The position numbers and the translations under genes were made by a program. Positions 1 to 9,469 of a DNA stretch of 64,000 nucleotides are shown here, piece after piece; positions within the stretch are counted from its first letter, which is position 1, and each line of letters starts with the position of its first letter. The notes under the pieces were generated by a model. That model did not search any database. It was not told the origin of the DNA and was given only the letters and a program-made list of their open reading frames with translations. This DNA is from Natronorubrum aibiense (GTDB lineage Archaea > Halobacteriota > Halobacteria > Halobacteriales > Natrialbaceae). The DNA lies in the NCBI RefSeq assembly GCF_009392895.1, contig NZ_CP045488.1, forward strand, positions 2,108,001 to 2,172,000. Direction: 5' to 3'.

Positions 1-1711
1 TGACGACGAAGTTGACCGGCTGGTCTTCGCTGAGAATTCCGAATATGTCCGCCATCGCGTCTGCCCGCTTGCTTCGGTCCGTGGACGTTCGCACGGTGTG
101 AAAACGACTAGCCAGGTCGGCGTCGGGAACGTAGCCGAAGTAGTTCGCCGATGCGCGCTCGGTCCAGAACGCGTCGATCGCCGCCGGTGTCCGCGGATAC
201 GTATTAAACGAGTTGCCGTACATCAGATCCCAGTCCATCTCGCTTCGAGTGTTCTCACGAGGGCCGGCGTTGTTCGGGCCGCTGGACCACGGTGGGTCGT
301 CGTCGCCCTGCCACTCGTTTCGGACGTACTGCTGGAGCAGTCGATCGAACGTGACGTCGTCGAACTCGACGTCGATCCCGATCGACGCGAGTTCGTCGCC
401 GATGAACTCCGCCGTCGTCTTGACCGTCTCGCTCCCGCGTGCGTAGGCCATCGTCAGCGTCACCTGTTCGCCGTCGGGGCCGACCAACGTTCCGTCATCG
501 TACCCGTAGTCTGCGCTCAGGTTGTCCTCGAGCAGGGTGCGGGCTGTCGCCGGATCGTAGCTGTCTCCTTCGCCGAACTCGGTGACAGCAGCGGCGTCGT
601 ACCACTCCGACCACGCCGGCTGAAACGTCTGTGCCGTCTCGGCGTAGCCGCGGTGGATGGCCTCCGCGATTTCGGTTTTGTCGATCGCCATCGAGAGGGC
701 CTGTCGAACGCCCTTCGTCCGGAGTTCCGCCCACCCGTTCATCCGCTGGTTGTAGGCCAGAATTCGCAGATACGGGAAAGGGACTTCGGTGACGTCGATA
801 TCGGGGTTGCCTTCGAATCGTTCGACGCGATTCGACGGAACGGTGGTTTCGGTGACCTCACCCTGCTCGAAGGCAGTCAGTCGCGTACTCTGCTCGTCGA
901 TCGACCGCCACGAGAACTCGTCGAAGTTGGGGCTCTGTTGCCACGCGTCGATCTGCTCGTCGGTGACGAACGACGGAAACTCCTCGGCGTCGAGTTCTCG
1001 CATGTAGTAGCTGTCGTTCCGAGTCGCGACGAACTCGGAGCCACGTTCCCACCGCTCGAGCGTGTACGGGCCGAGATTGCCCGTGTAGGCGAGCTCCTGT
1101 ATCTCCTCGTCCTGATCGAGTCCGTCCCCATCCCGATCGTCGACGTACGGCTCGAGGAGTCCCTTCGGGAGACAGTACGCTCCCCACAGCGTCGGCTCCA
1201 TCGGCCAGTCAGCGTTTGGCTCCTCGAGTTCGATCTGGAACTCGAGGGTGCCGGTGGCTTCGACCCTGATGCCGTCCCAGTTGCCCGCGGCCGCCGACAG
1301 CGCCCAGTTGTCCGGCCCTTGGTGGACTTCCTGAATCATGTAGACCCAGTCTTCGGCCGTCATCTGGCCGTAGCCAGCACCCCACTCGAGGTTATCGCGG
1401 AGGGTGGCAACAAACACCGTCGCGTCGCCGCTGTCCTCGAGATCGAGCCACAGTGGAAACAGATTCAGTTCGGGAGTGATCGCGTACGCACCGTCCATCG
1501 TCAGTCTGAGACGGGCGTTCGTATTGTCGTCTGCAACCTGGATTACGTTCATCGACTCGGGGTCGGTACTGTCGGCTACCGTGTACCTGACGGTGCCGTC
1601 GTCGTCACCTCCCAGACAGCCAGCAGCTCCCGCAAGCCCTGCTGTAGCCACCCCCTGAAGAATCCGTCGGCGAGTTACAGTCACCGTCTCGTGACTGTAT
1701 TCTTGACCCAT
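1..1711 (-). CDS. ABC transporter substrate-binding protein, family 5 (peptide/dipeptide type), 3' end cut off
   Basis: Lipoprotein that would capture oligopeptides or similar solutes outside the cell and pass them to an ABC permease. About 570 codons are present and the C-terminus runs off the left edge. The N-terminus has a twin-arginine motif (TVTRRRILQGVA, residues 11-22) followed by a lipobox ending in Cys32 (LAGAAGC), so it is a Tat-exported lipoprotein as is usual in haloarchaea. The body reads as an SBP_bac_5 protein (for example RQALSMAIDKTEIAEAIHRG around mid-length). The ATG at 1711 is preceded by a TATA box at the distance expected for a leaderless mRNA. Permease and ATPase genes would lie beyond the left edge. 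A long open frame on the opposite strand is only a GC-bias shadow. Substrate is not determined. Confidence 0.9.
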   Translation of the reverse strand, partial: MGQEYSHETVTVTRRRILQGVATAGLAGAAGCLGGDDDGTVRYTVADSTDPESMNVIQVADDNTNARLRLTMDGAYAITPELNLFPLWLDLEDSGDATVFVATLRDNLEWGAGYGQMTAEDWVYMIQEVHQGPDNWALSAAAGNWDGIRVEATGTLEFQIELEEPNADWPMEPTLWGAYCLPKGLLEPYVDDRDGDGLDQDEEIQELAYTGNLGPYTLERWERGSEFVATRNDSYYMRELDAEEFPSFVTDEQIDAWQQSPNFDEFSWRSIDEQSTRLTAFEQGEVTETTVPSNRVERFEGNPDIDVTEVPFPYLRILAYNQRMNGWAELRTKGVRQALSMAIDKTEIAEAIHRGYAETAQTFQPAWSEWYDAAAVTEFGEGDSYDPATARTLLEDNLSADYGYDDGTLVGPDGEQVTLTMAYARGSETVKTTAEFIGDELASIGIDVEFDDVTFDRLLQQYVRNEWQGDDDPPWSSGPNNAGPRENTRSEMDWDLMYGNSFNTYPRTPAAIDAFWTERASANYFGYVPDADLASRFHTVRTSTDRSKRADAMADIFGILSEDQPVNFVV

Positions 1712-1732
1712 GGTGAGTTATGTGAAATGAAG

Positions 1733-1739
1733 ATATAAA
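1733..1739 (-). promoter_or_regulatory. TATA box of the substrate-binding protein gene
   Basis: On the minus strand the sequence reads TTTATAT, centred about 25 bases before the ATG at 1711, the spacing expected for a leaderless haloarchaeal transcript. Confidence 0.6.
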
Positions 1740-2047
1740 TATGCATTGTCCTAATTTACATAGTAACTTATCTGTTACTAATAGGTCTTCTCGGCGGTCA
1801 AACGGCTGTATATCGGCATTCTGTATGCTCACGTGTCACAATCCGAATGTATTTTCAGATAGAGGACACTCTATATGTACGCATCAGAAAAAATATATGA
1901 TGAGTGATCGAACGGCTACGCTGTCCGGACTGTTGGATGCCGACATTGCCGAAACGAGGAGTCGACTCGTAGGTCATACGGTCTGCTGTACCGATGTACC
2001 GCCGATCTCCAGCGGCGGGGTCGGTAATTTGACGACAGCAGTCCGTA
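1740..2047. other. intergenic region, no gene seen
   Basis: AT-rich spacer between hpt and the substrate-binding protein gene. Short open frames on both strands have unconvincing composition. It presumably holds the hpt terminator and upstream control sites; I see no clear repeat. Confidence 0.5.
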
Positions 2048-2617
2048 TCAGTCGTCGCCGTCTTCGTCGATGATGACGACCTCACCGTCGATAACGTCGA
2101 CGTTGATCAACGTCTTGATGTCGTAGCCGGCGTCCGCAGCCTTGTTCTCGCCGCCGACTTTCTTGATGACGGCAACGGTGTCGATGACTTCGGCACCGAT
2201 CTCCTCGAGCGCCTCGAGGACCGAGGCGAGCGTGCCACCAGTCGAGAGGACGTCGTCGAGGACCAGCACGCGCTCGCCCTCGCGGACGTCGTTGATGTAC
2301 ATCTCGTTCTCCGAGTAGCCCGTCTGCTGGGAGATCGCGACTTCGTCTTCGAGCCCATACTGGCGCTTTCGGATGACGGTCAGCGGGATGTCGGTCATCA
2401 GCGAGACCGCGGTCGAAATGTGAATCCCCATCGCTGCGGGGGTCACGATCCGGTCGACGTTTTCGAGTTCGGCTTTGCGGATGATTCGGATGACGATCTC
2501 GCGGAGCAGGCCCGGGTCGAGTTTCGGGACGCCGTCGCTGATCGGGTGGACGAAGTAGTGATACCCGTTTTTCTCGATGATCGGCGCCTCGAGAAGTGAC
2601 CGCTTCAACTGATCCAT
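2048..2617 (-). CDS. hpt: hypoxanthine/guanine phosphoribosyltransferase (HGPRTase-like)
   Basis: Purine salvage enzyme, 189 aa, transferring the phosphoribosyl group of PRPP to a purine base. It matches the archaeal Hpt family end to end: the N-terminus [20 protein letters not shown] and the PRPP-binding loop [13 protein letters not shown] (around residues 125-137). The start at 2617 is chosen because the family begins MDQLK and a TATA-like TTTTAC lies 27 bases upstream; an in-frame extension to 2770 lacks family similarity. It stands alone, and the C-terminal tail is acidic, as normal for a halophile. Adenine versus hypoxanthine preference cannot be read from sequence. Confidence 0.93.
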   Translation of the reverse strand: MDQLKRSLLEAPIIEKNGYHYFVHPISDGVPKLDPGLLREIVIRIIRKAELENVDRIVTPAAMGIHISTAVSLMTDIPLTVIRKRQYGLEDEVAISQQTGYSENEMYINDVREGERVLVLDDVLSTGGTLASVLEALEEIGAEVIDTVAVIKKVGGENKAADAGYDIKTLINVDVIDGEVVIIDEDGDD

Positions 2618-2640
2618 GTCGTGGGTCGGTCGGTAGTGGA

Positions 2641-2646
2641 GTAAAA
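2641..2646 (-). promoter_or_regulatory. TATA box of hpt
   Basis: Minus strand TTTTAC centred 27 bases upstream of the hpt ATG, fitting a leaderless transcript. Confidence 0.5.
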
Positions 2647-2789
2647 GTTGACGATCCATCGGAAGCGAGACATCCTCACGGTCACACCCTCGAGCGCCGT
2701 TGTGATGGTTGCCCGAGGGGCGCAGCGGTTGGTCGGTCCGGTCAAGACGCGAGGCGGCGCTGAGAGACACCTCGGATCGGGACGTCCGT

Positions 2790-3374
2790 TCAGTCGTCGC
2801 TGCCGTAGCTGAGTTCCGGCGGCTGGTCGCCGTGGCCGAGTCGCATGTTGCGTTCGTGGTAGATGTGTACAGCGGCCGTCGTCGTCACCGTCACAGCGAT
2901 GATCCCTGTCCAGGTCAGATTCGAGAACATCGTCAGCGGATAGATCTCGAGCCACAGGGCGGCGACCAGCGCACAGCTAATCGCGCCGAGCGAAAGATAG
3001 AGTTCCCGCCAGGCGAACTCGTGGCCGGGAACGATCTCGAGATAGATACTGAGGTCCTGCGTTCGCTCCGTGGCCTCGATGACACCGTTGTCGGAGTCGA
3101 ACAGGAGGATTCCGGACTGATCCATCTTCGGGAGATGGGTCTGCTGGAGCGTCGTGTAGACGCGTTTTCGTTGTTCCGGTGTGACGCGTTCGGGCGTCGT
3201 TTCGTACTCCCACGCGGCGACCTGCTGGGCGAGGTCGCCGAGTTCGACGGGACGGCTGTCCTGTTTGAGATACTGGAGAACGTAGCGCCGTCGCTGGTTT
3301 CGCAACACTTCGAAGATTTCGCCTTTCGACAGCGTGCCACTGTCGTCCGGCCGGGTGGTGTGTCGTTGTGCCAC
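2790..3374 (-). CDS. DUF7344-like winged-helix protein with two C-terminal membrane helices
   Basis: 194 aa, GTG start. Residues about 15-105 form a winged-helix-like domain (starts [20 protein letters not shown], with a second helix block [28 protein letters not shown]), the pattern of haloarchaeal DUF7344 regulators. Residues about 120-165 contain two hydrophobic segments, so the DNA-binding-type domain would sit at the cytoplasmic face of the membrane. It is upstream of hpt on the same strand but separated by 172 bases, so co-transcription is doubtful. No ligand or target can be inferred. The family name is from recall; the HTH-plus-membrane architecture is visible directly. Confidence 0.75.
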   Translation of the reverse strand: MAQRHTTRPDDSGTLSKGEIFEVLRNQRRRYVLQYLKQDSRPVELGDLAQQVAAWEYETTPERVTPEQRKRVYTTLQQTHLPKMDQSGILLFDSDNGVIEATERTQDLSIYLEIVPGHEFAWRELYLSLGAISCALVAALWLEIYPLTMFSNLTWTGIIAVTVTTTAAVHIYHERNMRLGHGDQPPELSYGSDD

Positions 3375-3557
3375 CGCAGATCACCTCAGGGGGACGGCAG
3401 TCGCCGCCCCGCCGATCGATTCCTCGTCGAGAGTCAACGCTGGGTCCATTCTGAAAGAGACATCCCCCATTGAAACCGGTCGCATACCTGTTAATTCGTC
3501 CGACGAACGCCTCCTATATAACATCCGTGTCGGGATTATCAGTCCGGATATTCTGCC

Positions 3558-4760
3558 TTACGCGTCGCCGACGATGGCGGCGATCGAGTCGGCGATTTCG
3601 CCGCCCAACTCCGCTTTCGGTCCCTCGTAGCGAGCCACGTCTCGCTCGTGGACGAACAGCGCTTTCGTCGCATCCGCACCCATGACGCTCGCATCGTTGG
3701 CGACGACGAACGCCAACTCCGCGCGCGACAGCGTCTGGCGTGCCTGCTCGATCATCGCCGCTTCGTCGCCCGACGTTTCGGCTTTGAAGCCGACGATCGG
3801 CAGCTTGGGGTGGTCAGCTCGGAGTTCGTCGATGAGCTTCGGTGTCGGCTCGAGGTCGAGCGTGAGGTCCTGTCCCGACCGGATCTTTTCGTCGCTTCCC
3901 GCGACGGTGTAGTCGCCGATGGCGGCCGCCGACACCAGCGTATCCGCGTCCTCGCAGGCCTCGCGAGTCGCCTCGAGCATCTCGGCGGCGCTCTCGACGG
4001 GGCGCACCGTCGCGTATGGGAGCTCGCCGTTCGGGTGGACGCCGTCTCGCATCACCGGCTGTGGGCCGACGACGCCGTGGACCAGCGTCACGTCGGCTCC
4101 GCGAGCGTAGCAGGCCTTCGCGACGGCGCGGCCCATCTTTCCCGACGAGCGGTTCGTCAGCACGCGCACGGGATCGATCGCCTCGCTCGTCGCGCCGGTC
4201 GTGATGACGATCTGGTTGCCCGCGAGCGATCGCTCGCCGGCGACTCGAGCGACGTCACAGACGATCGCCTCTTCGCTTGCGATTTTGGCTTTCCCCTCCT
4301 CGATACGCGGGTCGACGAACTCGACGCCCCAGTCGGCGACGGTGTCGATGGCCTCGAGGACGCCGGGGTGGTCGTACATCGGTTCGTGCATTGCGGGGGC
4401 GATGACGACCGGCGTGTCGGCACCGAGTGCGGTCGTGGCACACGTCGTAACGGGGGTGTCGTCGACGGCCCCGGCGATCTTGCCGACGGTGTTGGCCGTC
4501 GCGGGCGCGATCAGGAAGACGTCGGCCCAGCCGTCGTATCCACAGAGCTCGACGTGTTCGACGCGTCCCGTGATCTCCGTGACGACATCGTTGTCAGTTG
4601 CGAACTCGACGGCCCAGGGGTGGACAATTCCCTGTGCACTGCCGGTCATTACGCCCCGAACGTCGGCACCCTGTCGTCGCAACTCGTGGGCCAGTTCGAC
4701 TGTCTTGACGGCAGCGATCGAGCCCGTCACCCCGAGCGCAACGTTGACTCCCTCGAGCAT
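3558..4760 (-). CDS. coaBC: bifunctional phosphopantothenoylcysteine decarboxylase / phosphopantothenate-cysteine ligase
   Basis: Coenzyme A biosynthesis in two domains, 400 aa. The N-terminal flavoprotein decarboxylase (about 1-185) has the start GVNVALGVTGSIAAVKTVEL, the active-site His region VEHVEL and the substrate-recognition motif PAMHEPMY. The C-terminal ligase (about 188-400) has TTGATSEAIDPVRVLTNRSS and SAAAIGDY. Length and domain order match archaeal CoaBC. CoA supply suits the many acyl-CoA genes elsewhere in the window, but no operon links them. The next gene downstream of the promoter side, a CinA-like protein, is on the same strand 66 bases away. Confidence 0.95.
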   Translation of the reverse strand: MLEGVNVALGVTGSIAAVKTVELAHELRRQGADVRGVMTGSAQGIVHPWAVEFATDNDVVTEITGRVEHVELCGYDGWADVFLIAPATANTVGKIAGAVDDTPVTTCATTALGADTPVVIAPAMHEPMYDHPGVLEAIDTVADWGVEFVDPRIEEGKAKIASEEAIVCDVARVAGERSLAGNQIVITTGATSEAIDPVRVLTNRSSGKMGRAVAKACYARGADVTLVHGVVGPQPVMRDGVHPNGELPYATVRPVESAAEMLEATREACEDADTLVSAAAIGDYTVAGSDEKIRSGQDLTLDLEPTPKLIDELRADHPKLPIVGFKAETSGDEAAMIEQARQTLSRAELAFVVANDASVMGADATKALFVHERDVARYEGPKAELGGEIADSIAAIVGDA

Positions 4761-4826
4761 TCGTCTGCTAGTCTCTCTCGGGGTGTGTTAAGCGTAGCGA
4801 GGCGTCGCCGCGCTGCGTGGCGATAG

Positions 4827-5561
4827 CTACTCGTCTTCGACGAGTTTGATCCGCTCAGCCAGCCACTCGAGGGCCGCGTCGACGGTTGCGGGATCGGTAC
4901 CAGTCACCTTCAACCGATTTTGTCGCTCCGTGGCCGGATAACTACCGATCGTCACGTCGAACCGCTCGCGAACGCCGTCGATGGCTTCGGTCATCGTCCC
5001 CTCCGGCTGGGGCGTGTACGCGACTTGCGAGATCGTCTCACCATCGAACTCCGCGGCGACCTGCTCGAACAGCGCCTGCATCTCCGCTGGCACGCCCGGG
5101 AACGCGTAGACGCTCTCGAGCACGCAGCCGGGACAGAGCCCCTCCGGATTTAGCAGGGGTCGGCTCCCAGCGGGCAGCGCCGCCCAGGCCTCGACGTCGA
5201 AGTCGAGTTTTGCAGCCGTAACCGTCTCGGGATCGAGGTCCCGGTACGCCGCGACGGTCTCGACGACGTCCTGCTTGACGGCCTCGTCGACGACCAACTC
5301 GCGGTCGAACACATCTGCAAGCGCGTCGGCGGTGACGTCGTCGTGGGTGCCGCCGAGGCCGCCGGTCACGATCACGGCGTCGACGTCGGTCGTCCACTCG
5401 TCGATCGTCGTCGCGATGCGGTCGCGGTCGTCCGGGATCGTCAGGATTCGGTCGACGGTCGCGCCGCTGTCGGTCAGCCGAGCCGCGAGCCACTGTGCGT
5501 TCGTGTTCGCGATGTCCCCGGCAAGTACTTCGTCGCCGACGGTGAGGATGGCGACCTCCAT
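4827..5561 (-). CDS. CinA-like molybdopterin-binding domain protein
   Basis: 244 aa. The first 170 residues are a MoCF_biosynth (MoaB/MogA/CinA N-terminal) fold: EVAILTVGDEVLAGDIANTN at the start and VIVTGGLGGTHDDVTADAL in the middle, the latter the conserved GGxGxTxDD signature. The C-terminal NMN deamidase domain of bacterial CinA is absent. In bacteria CinA acts on nicotinamide nucleotides (pyrophosphatase/deamidase); the archaeal single-domain protein has no proven function, so nucleotide pyrophosphatase or molybdopterin binding are both possible. Same strand as coaBC and possibly transcribed with it. Confidence 0.85.
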   Translation of the reverse strand: MEVAILTVGDEVLAGDIANTNAQWLAARLTDSGATVDRILTIPDDRDRIATTIDEWTTDVDAVIVTGGLGGTHDDVTADALADVFDRELVVDEAVKQDVVETVAAYRDLDPETVTAAKLDFDVEAWAALPAGSRPLLNPEGLCPGCVLESVYAFPGVPAEMQALFEQVAAEFDGETISQVAYTPQPEGTMTEAIDGVRERFDVTIGSYPATERQNRLKVTGTDPATVDAALEWLAERIKLVEDE

Positions 5562-5617
5562 CGGTCGAATCGACGCACGCAGTCAGCAAAAGGATACGGT
5601 TGCGTCGTCTGGCTGAC

Positions 5618-6394
5618 TTAGTCCTGCTCGACGCTCGGATGCATCGTCGGCCGTTCGTCGAGCGGCTCGGCAAACGCCTCGAGCATCCGTTCTCGAGCCC
5701 GTTCGTCGCGCTTTCGCCGTTCCTCGTCGCTGATCTCCTCACAGCCCGGCGGCACCTCGCGCCCGCGGCCGGTGAAGTAGCCCTCGGAGGCGACCCAGTC
5801 GTAATAGAAGTTCGCGTCGGAGTCGTGGATCACGGCGAGCGCGACTTTCGCGCCGTGGCCGGCCGCGACGATGGCCTGATGGGGCTCGTTCGCGAGTCGG
5901 CCCGCGGCGTAGATGCCGTCGACGGCCGTCCGGCCGGCGTCGTCGACCGAGACGAAGTGTTTGCTCCCGCGCTGGATGCGCCCGACGTCGAGCGGGACGA
6001 GATACTCGCTGTCGGCCCACGAGGCCGCGATCACGCGCCGCGCATCGAGTGGCTCGCCGCCCTCGGTCTCGAGGACGAATCCGGCCTCGAGATCGGACTC
6101 GTCAACCGGCTCGACGCGCGTGACGCGCCCGAGTTCGATCGTCGTGCCTGCGGTCTGGGCCTGTTCGCGCGTCAGGTCCAGATACCGGCGGGCGTCGACG
6201 CCGTCGGGAAAGCCGGGGTAGTTCTCGAGGCTGGCGTTGCGCTCGAGGATCGATCCGTCGCTGGACTGTGTCCGGCTGTTCGGGGGAGTTCGTCCCCCGC
6301 TATCGATGACCAGCGTGTCCAGTCCCGCACGCGCCGTGAAAATCGAGGCGGCGAGGCCAGCGACGCCGCCGCCGACGATACAGACGTCTCGCAT
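5618..6394 (-). CDS. FAD-dependent pyridine nucleotide-disulphide oxidoreductase-like protein
   Basis: 258 aa flavoprotein. It opens with a dinucleotide-binding loop, VCIVGGGVAGLAASIFTARA, and carries the second FAD contact TAVDGIYAAGRLANEPHQA near residue 170. It resembles thioredoxin reductase-type proteins but is shorter and shows no CxxC pair and no obvious second (NADPH) Rossmann loop, so it is not a normal thioredoxin reductase. The start at 6394 puts the FAD loop at the very N-terminus; the longer frame to 6613 has no related sequence. Divergent from the SRPBCC gene at 6515. Electron donor and substrate are unknown. Confidence 0.8.
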   Translation of the reverse strand: MRDVCIVGGGVAGLAASIFTARAGLDTLVIDSGGRTPPNSRTQSSDGSILERNASLENYPGFPDGVDARRYLDLTREQAQTAGTTIELGRVTRVEPVDESDLEAGFVLETEGGEPLDARRVIAASWADSEYLVPLDVGRIQRGSKHFVSVDDAGRTAVDGIYAAGRLANEPHQAIVAAGHGAKVALAVIHDSDANFYYDWVASEGYFTGRGREVPPGCEEISDEERRKRDERARERMLEAFAEPLDERPTMHPSVEQD

Positions 6395-6514
6395 ATCCCG
6401 GCGTTTCGAGTGGGCGATATAGAAGGTGCCGACTCTCGGTTTCTGTCCAGTCGTGTTCGTCGCTTGAACTGTCCGGATGGCAACTCTTACTTTTCGAGCC
6501 GTCGTACGGGCCCT

Positions 6515-7036
6515 GTGGATCGAATTCTCCTCAGTACGCTCGCCTATCGCTCGCCCGAGGAGGTGTTTCCCTACGTCCAGTCGTTTACCGACTACCCGCG
6601 GTACACGGACCACTTACAAGAGGTTCGCGTCCACGGGGACGGTGGCGTCGGCTCCGTCTACGACCTCCGGCTGACGTGGTGGAAGCTCAGCTACACTGCC
6701 CGTTCGAAGGTGCTCAGCATCGACGCTCCCCACTCCCTCGAGTGGGAACTGATCAACAACCTCCACGCCCACGGCGAGTGGCGCGTCGAACCGGAGCCCG
6801 AGTCGGCTCCCGATGGGGTCGAGACGGCGAGTCGGATCTACTTCGAGGCCGCCTACGATCCGTATTCGGCCGACAAAAGCGTGCTGTCGCTGCCGCGGTT
6901 CGTCTCGCTCGATTGGGTCGTTCGGAAGGTCAAACCTAAGCTGCTGGCCGAAGCCGAGACCGTCGTCGAACGGCTAGTCGCGGATATTGAAGGCCAACAG
7001 CGAGCCGTCGAGTTGACCGTTCACGAGATGCCGTAG
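6515..7036 (+). CDS. SRPBCC (START/Coq10-like) family protein
   Basis: 173 aa with a GTG start. The pattern VDRILLSTLAYRSPEEVFPY at the N-terminus and the later SLEWELINNLHAHGEWRVEP fit the polyketide cyclase/Coq10 lipid-binding fold, a beta-sheet grip around a long C-terminal helix (about 130-160). Such proteins bind hydrophobic ligands, for example quinones; no catalytic residues can be assigned. The GTG at 6515 is chosen because the fold starts there and no in-frame ATG lies nearby. The gene diverges from the FAD oxidoreductase across a 120-base promoter region. Confidence 0.75.
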   Translation: MDRILLSTLAYRSPEEVFPYVQSFTDYPRYTDHLQEVRVHGDGGVGSVYDLRLTWWKLSYTARSKVLSIDAPHSLEWELINNLHAHGEWRVEPEPESAPDGVETASRIYFEAAYDPYSADKSVLSLPRFVSLDWVVRKVKPKLLAEAETVVERLVADIEGQQRAVELTVHEMP

Positions 7037-7133
7037 CCTCTCGGCGGTCGGACGGCTGGCGCTAGCTGCACACGACGCCACGAGCGCTCGAGGAGTGGCC
7101 GTATTTTTCACTGCGAGGAACAATACGCCGCGT

Positions 7134-8192
7134 ATGGACAACCAGCGACGACAGTTCCTCGATGAGTTGCTCGAGACCGCGACACCCTCGGGGTTCGAAA
7201 CGGCGGGCCAGCGCCTGTGGATCGAGTACGTCGAGGAGTTCGTCGACGAAGTGCGAACTGACGAGTACGGAAACGCCGTCGCCGTCGTCGAGGGCGGCGA
7301 GCCGTCGGTCGCGCTGACGGGCCACGGCGACGAAATCGGCTTCATGGTGCGAGATATCGAGGACGACGGCATGCTTCGAATGACCGCGATCGGCGGCTCG
7401 GACCGAACGGTTTCGAAGGGCCAGCACGTCCGCGTCCACACTTCCGACGGCGTGGTTCCGGGTGTCGTCGGCCAGGCCGCGATTCACCTCCGCGACGCGG
7501 ACGACGAGTCGATCGACGACATCGACGAGCAACACGTCGACATCGGGGCTGCCGACGCGGACGAGGCGGCAGAACTCGTCGAGCGCGGCGATCCGATCAC
7601 GTTCGACCAGACGGTGTCCGAACTGGCGAACGACCGCATTGCGGCCCGCGGACTCGATAACCGAATCGGTATCTGGGCCGCGGCGGAAGCGCTCCGCCGG
7701 GCGACAGCACGCGACCTCGAGGCGACGATCTACGCCGTGTCGACGGTTCAGGAGGAAGTCGGCCTTCAGGGGGCGAAGATGGTCGGGTTCGACCTCGATC
7801 CCGACGCGGTCGTCGCGGTCGACGTGACCCACGCTACGGACGCGCCGGGAACGCCGTCGGCCCGGAAAACGGGTGTCGAACTCGGCGCGGGGCCGGTCGT
7901 CGTCCGCGGCAGTGCGAACCATCCGCGCCTCGTCGATGCTATCCGAGACGTCGCCGACGCGGCAGACATCGACGTGCAGCTACAGGCCTCGGGGAACCGA
8001 ACCGGGACGGACGCCGACGCCTTTTACACCTCCCGCGGCGGGATTCCGTCGGCGAACATCGGTGTTCCAAACCGCTACATGCACACGCCCGTCGAAGTAT
8101 TAGATCTCGATGATCTCGACGCCGTCGCGGACCTGCTCGCCGAATTTGCCGCCGTCGCCCACGAACACGAGTTTTCGGTCAACGTGCGATAA
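7134..8192 (+). CDS. M42 family metallopeptidase (glutamyl aminopeptidase-type)
   Basis: Cytoplasmic dinuclear zinc/cobalt aminopeptidase of the tetrahedral TET family, 352 aa, trimming N-terminal residues from peptides. Visible ligands: HGDEIGFMV (metal His), LDNRIGIWAA (bridging Asp), STVQEEVGLQGAK (catalytic Glu pair), AVDVTHA (metal Asp) and the terminal RYMHTPVEV (metal His). Length is typical. Start at 7134 (MDNQRRQFL) is favoured over an upstream in-frame codon because the family begins close to the TPSGFE motif. Monocistronic. Confidence 0.93.
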   Translation: MDNQRRQFLDELLETATPSGFETAGQRLWIEYVEEFVDEVRTDEYGNAVAVVEGGEPSVALTGHGDEIGFMVRDIEDDGMLRMTAIGGSDRTVSKGQHVRVHTSDGVVPGVVGQAAIHLRDADDESIDDIDEQHVDIGAADADEAAELVERGDPITFDQTVSELANDRIAARGLDNRIGIWAAAEALRRATARDLEATIYAVSTVQEEVGLQGAKMVGFDLDPDAVVAVDVTHATDAPGTPSARKTGVELGAGPVVVRGSANHPRLVDAIRDVADAADIDVQLQASGNRTGTDADAFYTSRGGIPSANIGVPNRYMHTPVEVLDLDDLDAVADLLAEFAAVAHEHEFSVNVR

Positions 8193-8270
8193 TCGCGTGC
8201 AAGCGCGGCGGCGTTTGTCGTCGCGAGGTATCCGATACGTGTGTCTTTTACGATGTGGACACAACCGCGG

Positions 8271-8279
8271 AGTATTAAC
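8271..8279 (+). promoter_or_regulatory. TATA box of the thiolase gene
   Basis: AGTATTAAC centred about 28 bases before the ATG at 8303, fitting leaderless transcription of the thiolase/DUF35 pair. Confidence 0.5.
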
Positions 8280-8302
8280 GGGATGACCTGTTAGACGTGT
8301 GT

Positions 8303-9469
8303 ATGAGTAACGTGCGTGTCGCAGGTGTCGGGTTAACGCCGTTCGGAAGTACTCCCGAACGGACCGGCCGGGACCTCTTCGCGGAAGCGAGTATCAAGGC
8401 GTTCGAAGACAGTGGCGTCCCGCGTGACGATGTCGACGCCCTCCTCTATGGCAACTTCATGGGCGAACTGTCGGAACATCAGGGCCATCAAGGGCCACTG
8501 ATGGCCGAAGCCGCTGGTATCCAGGCACCGGCGACTCGCTACGAGTCTGCGTGTGCCTCGAGCGGGGCCGCGGTTCGGGACGCGGTGATGCGCGTCCGCA
8601 ACGGCGAAGACGACGTCGTCCTCGTCGGCGGTGCCGAACGAATGACCAACCTCGGCACGGCGGGCGCGACGGAGTCGCTTGCGATCGCCGCGGACGACCT
8701 CTGGGAGGTCCGCGCCGGAACGACGTTCCCCGGGGCGTACGCGCTGATGGCGCAAGCGTACTTCGACGAGTTCGGCGGCGAACACGAGGATCTGGCCCAC
8801 ATCGCGGTCAAAAACCACGAGAACGCATTGACTAACGACAAAGCTCAGTACCAGCGCGCGATCGAGGTCGCAGACGTCCTCGAGGCCCCGCAGGTCTCGA
8901 GTCCGCTCGGCCTGTACGACGCCTGTCCGATCTCCGACGGCGCTGCGGCCGTCGTCCTCACGAGCGAGGAATACGCCGACGAACACGACCTCGAGGCACC
9001 CGTCGCGATCACGGGCACCGGACAGGGCGGCGACCGCATGGCCCTCCACGACCGCGAGCACCTCGCACGCTCACCTGCCGCCCGCGAGGCCGGCGCGGAG
9101 GCCTACGCCGACGCCGGCGTCGACGCGACTGACGTCGACCTCGCGGAGGTCCACGACTGCTTTACCATCGCCGAAGTGCTGGCGCTCGAGGCGCTCGATC
9201 TCGAGCCGATCGGCGAGGGAATCACGGCAGCTCGGGACGGTCGAACGACGGCCGACGGTGAGACGCCGATCAACCTCTCGGGCGGCCTGAAAGCGAAGGG
9301 ACACCCAGTGGGTGCGACCGGCGCCTCCCAGATCGCCGAGGTCGCGAAACTGCTCGCTGGAACACATCCGAACAGTTCGGCCGTCGAAGAGGCGACGACC
9401 GGCGTTGCCCACAACGCGGGTGGGACGGTTGCCAGTGCAACGGTTCACGTGCTGGAGGTGGTCGAATGA
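8303..9469 (+). CDS. thiolase family protein (SCP2/acetyl-CoA C-acyltransferase type)
   Basis: 388 aa thiolase-fold enzyme that would cleave or form 3-ketoacyl-CoA. The nucleophilic Cys lies in YESACASSGAA (around residue 80) and the acid/base His in GGLKAKGHPVGATGASQI. At the C-terminus, where classical thiolases have a second reactive Cys, this one has GVAHNAGGTV, the pattern of archaeal SCP2-type thiolases that work together with a DUF35 protein. The downstream DUF35 gene overlaps by four bases (ATGA), so the two are translationally coupled. The two thiolase-DUF35 subunits normally form one complex, for example in HMG-CoA or beta-oxidation routes. An in-frame GTG at 8297 is an alternative start. 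Confidence 0.9.
   Translation: MSNVRVAGVGLTPFGSTPERTGRDLFAEASIKAFEDSGVPRDDVDALLYGNFMGELSEHQGHQGPLMAEAAGIQAPATRYESACASSGAAVRDAVMRVRNGEDDVVLVGGAERMTNLGTAGATESLAIAADDLWEVRAGTTFPGAYALMAQAYFDEFGGEHEDLAHIAVKNHENALTNDKAQYQRAIEVADVLEAPQVSSPLGLYDACPISDGAAAVVLTSEEYADEHDLEAPVAITGTGQGGDRMALHDREHLARSPAAREAGAEAYADAGVDATDVDLAEVHDCFTIAEVLALEALDLEPIGEGITAARDGRTTADGETPINLSGGLKAKGHPVGATGASQIAEVAKLLAGTHPNSSAVEEATTGVAHNAGGTVASATVHVLEVVE

Noticed and set aside
98-1738. 546-codon open frame on the plus strand
   Set aside because: It is antisense to the substrate-binding lipoprotein, has no recognisable motifs and arises from GC-biased third positions. The minus frame has a Tat signal and lipobox.
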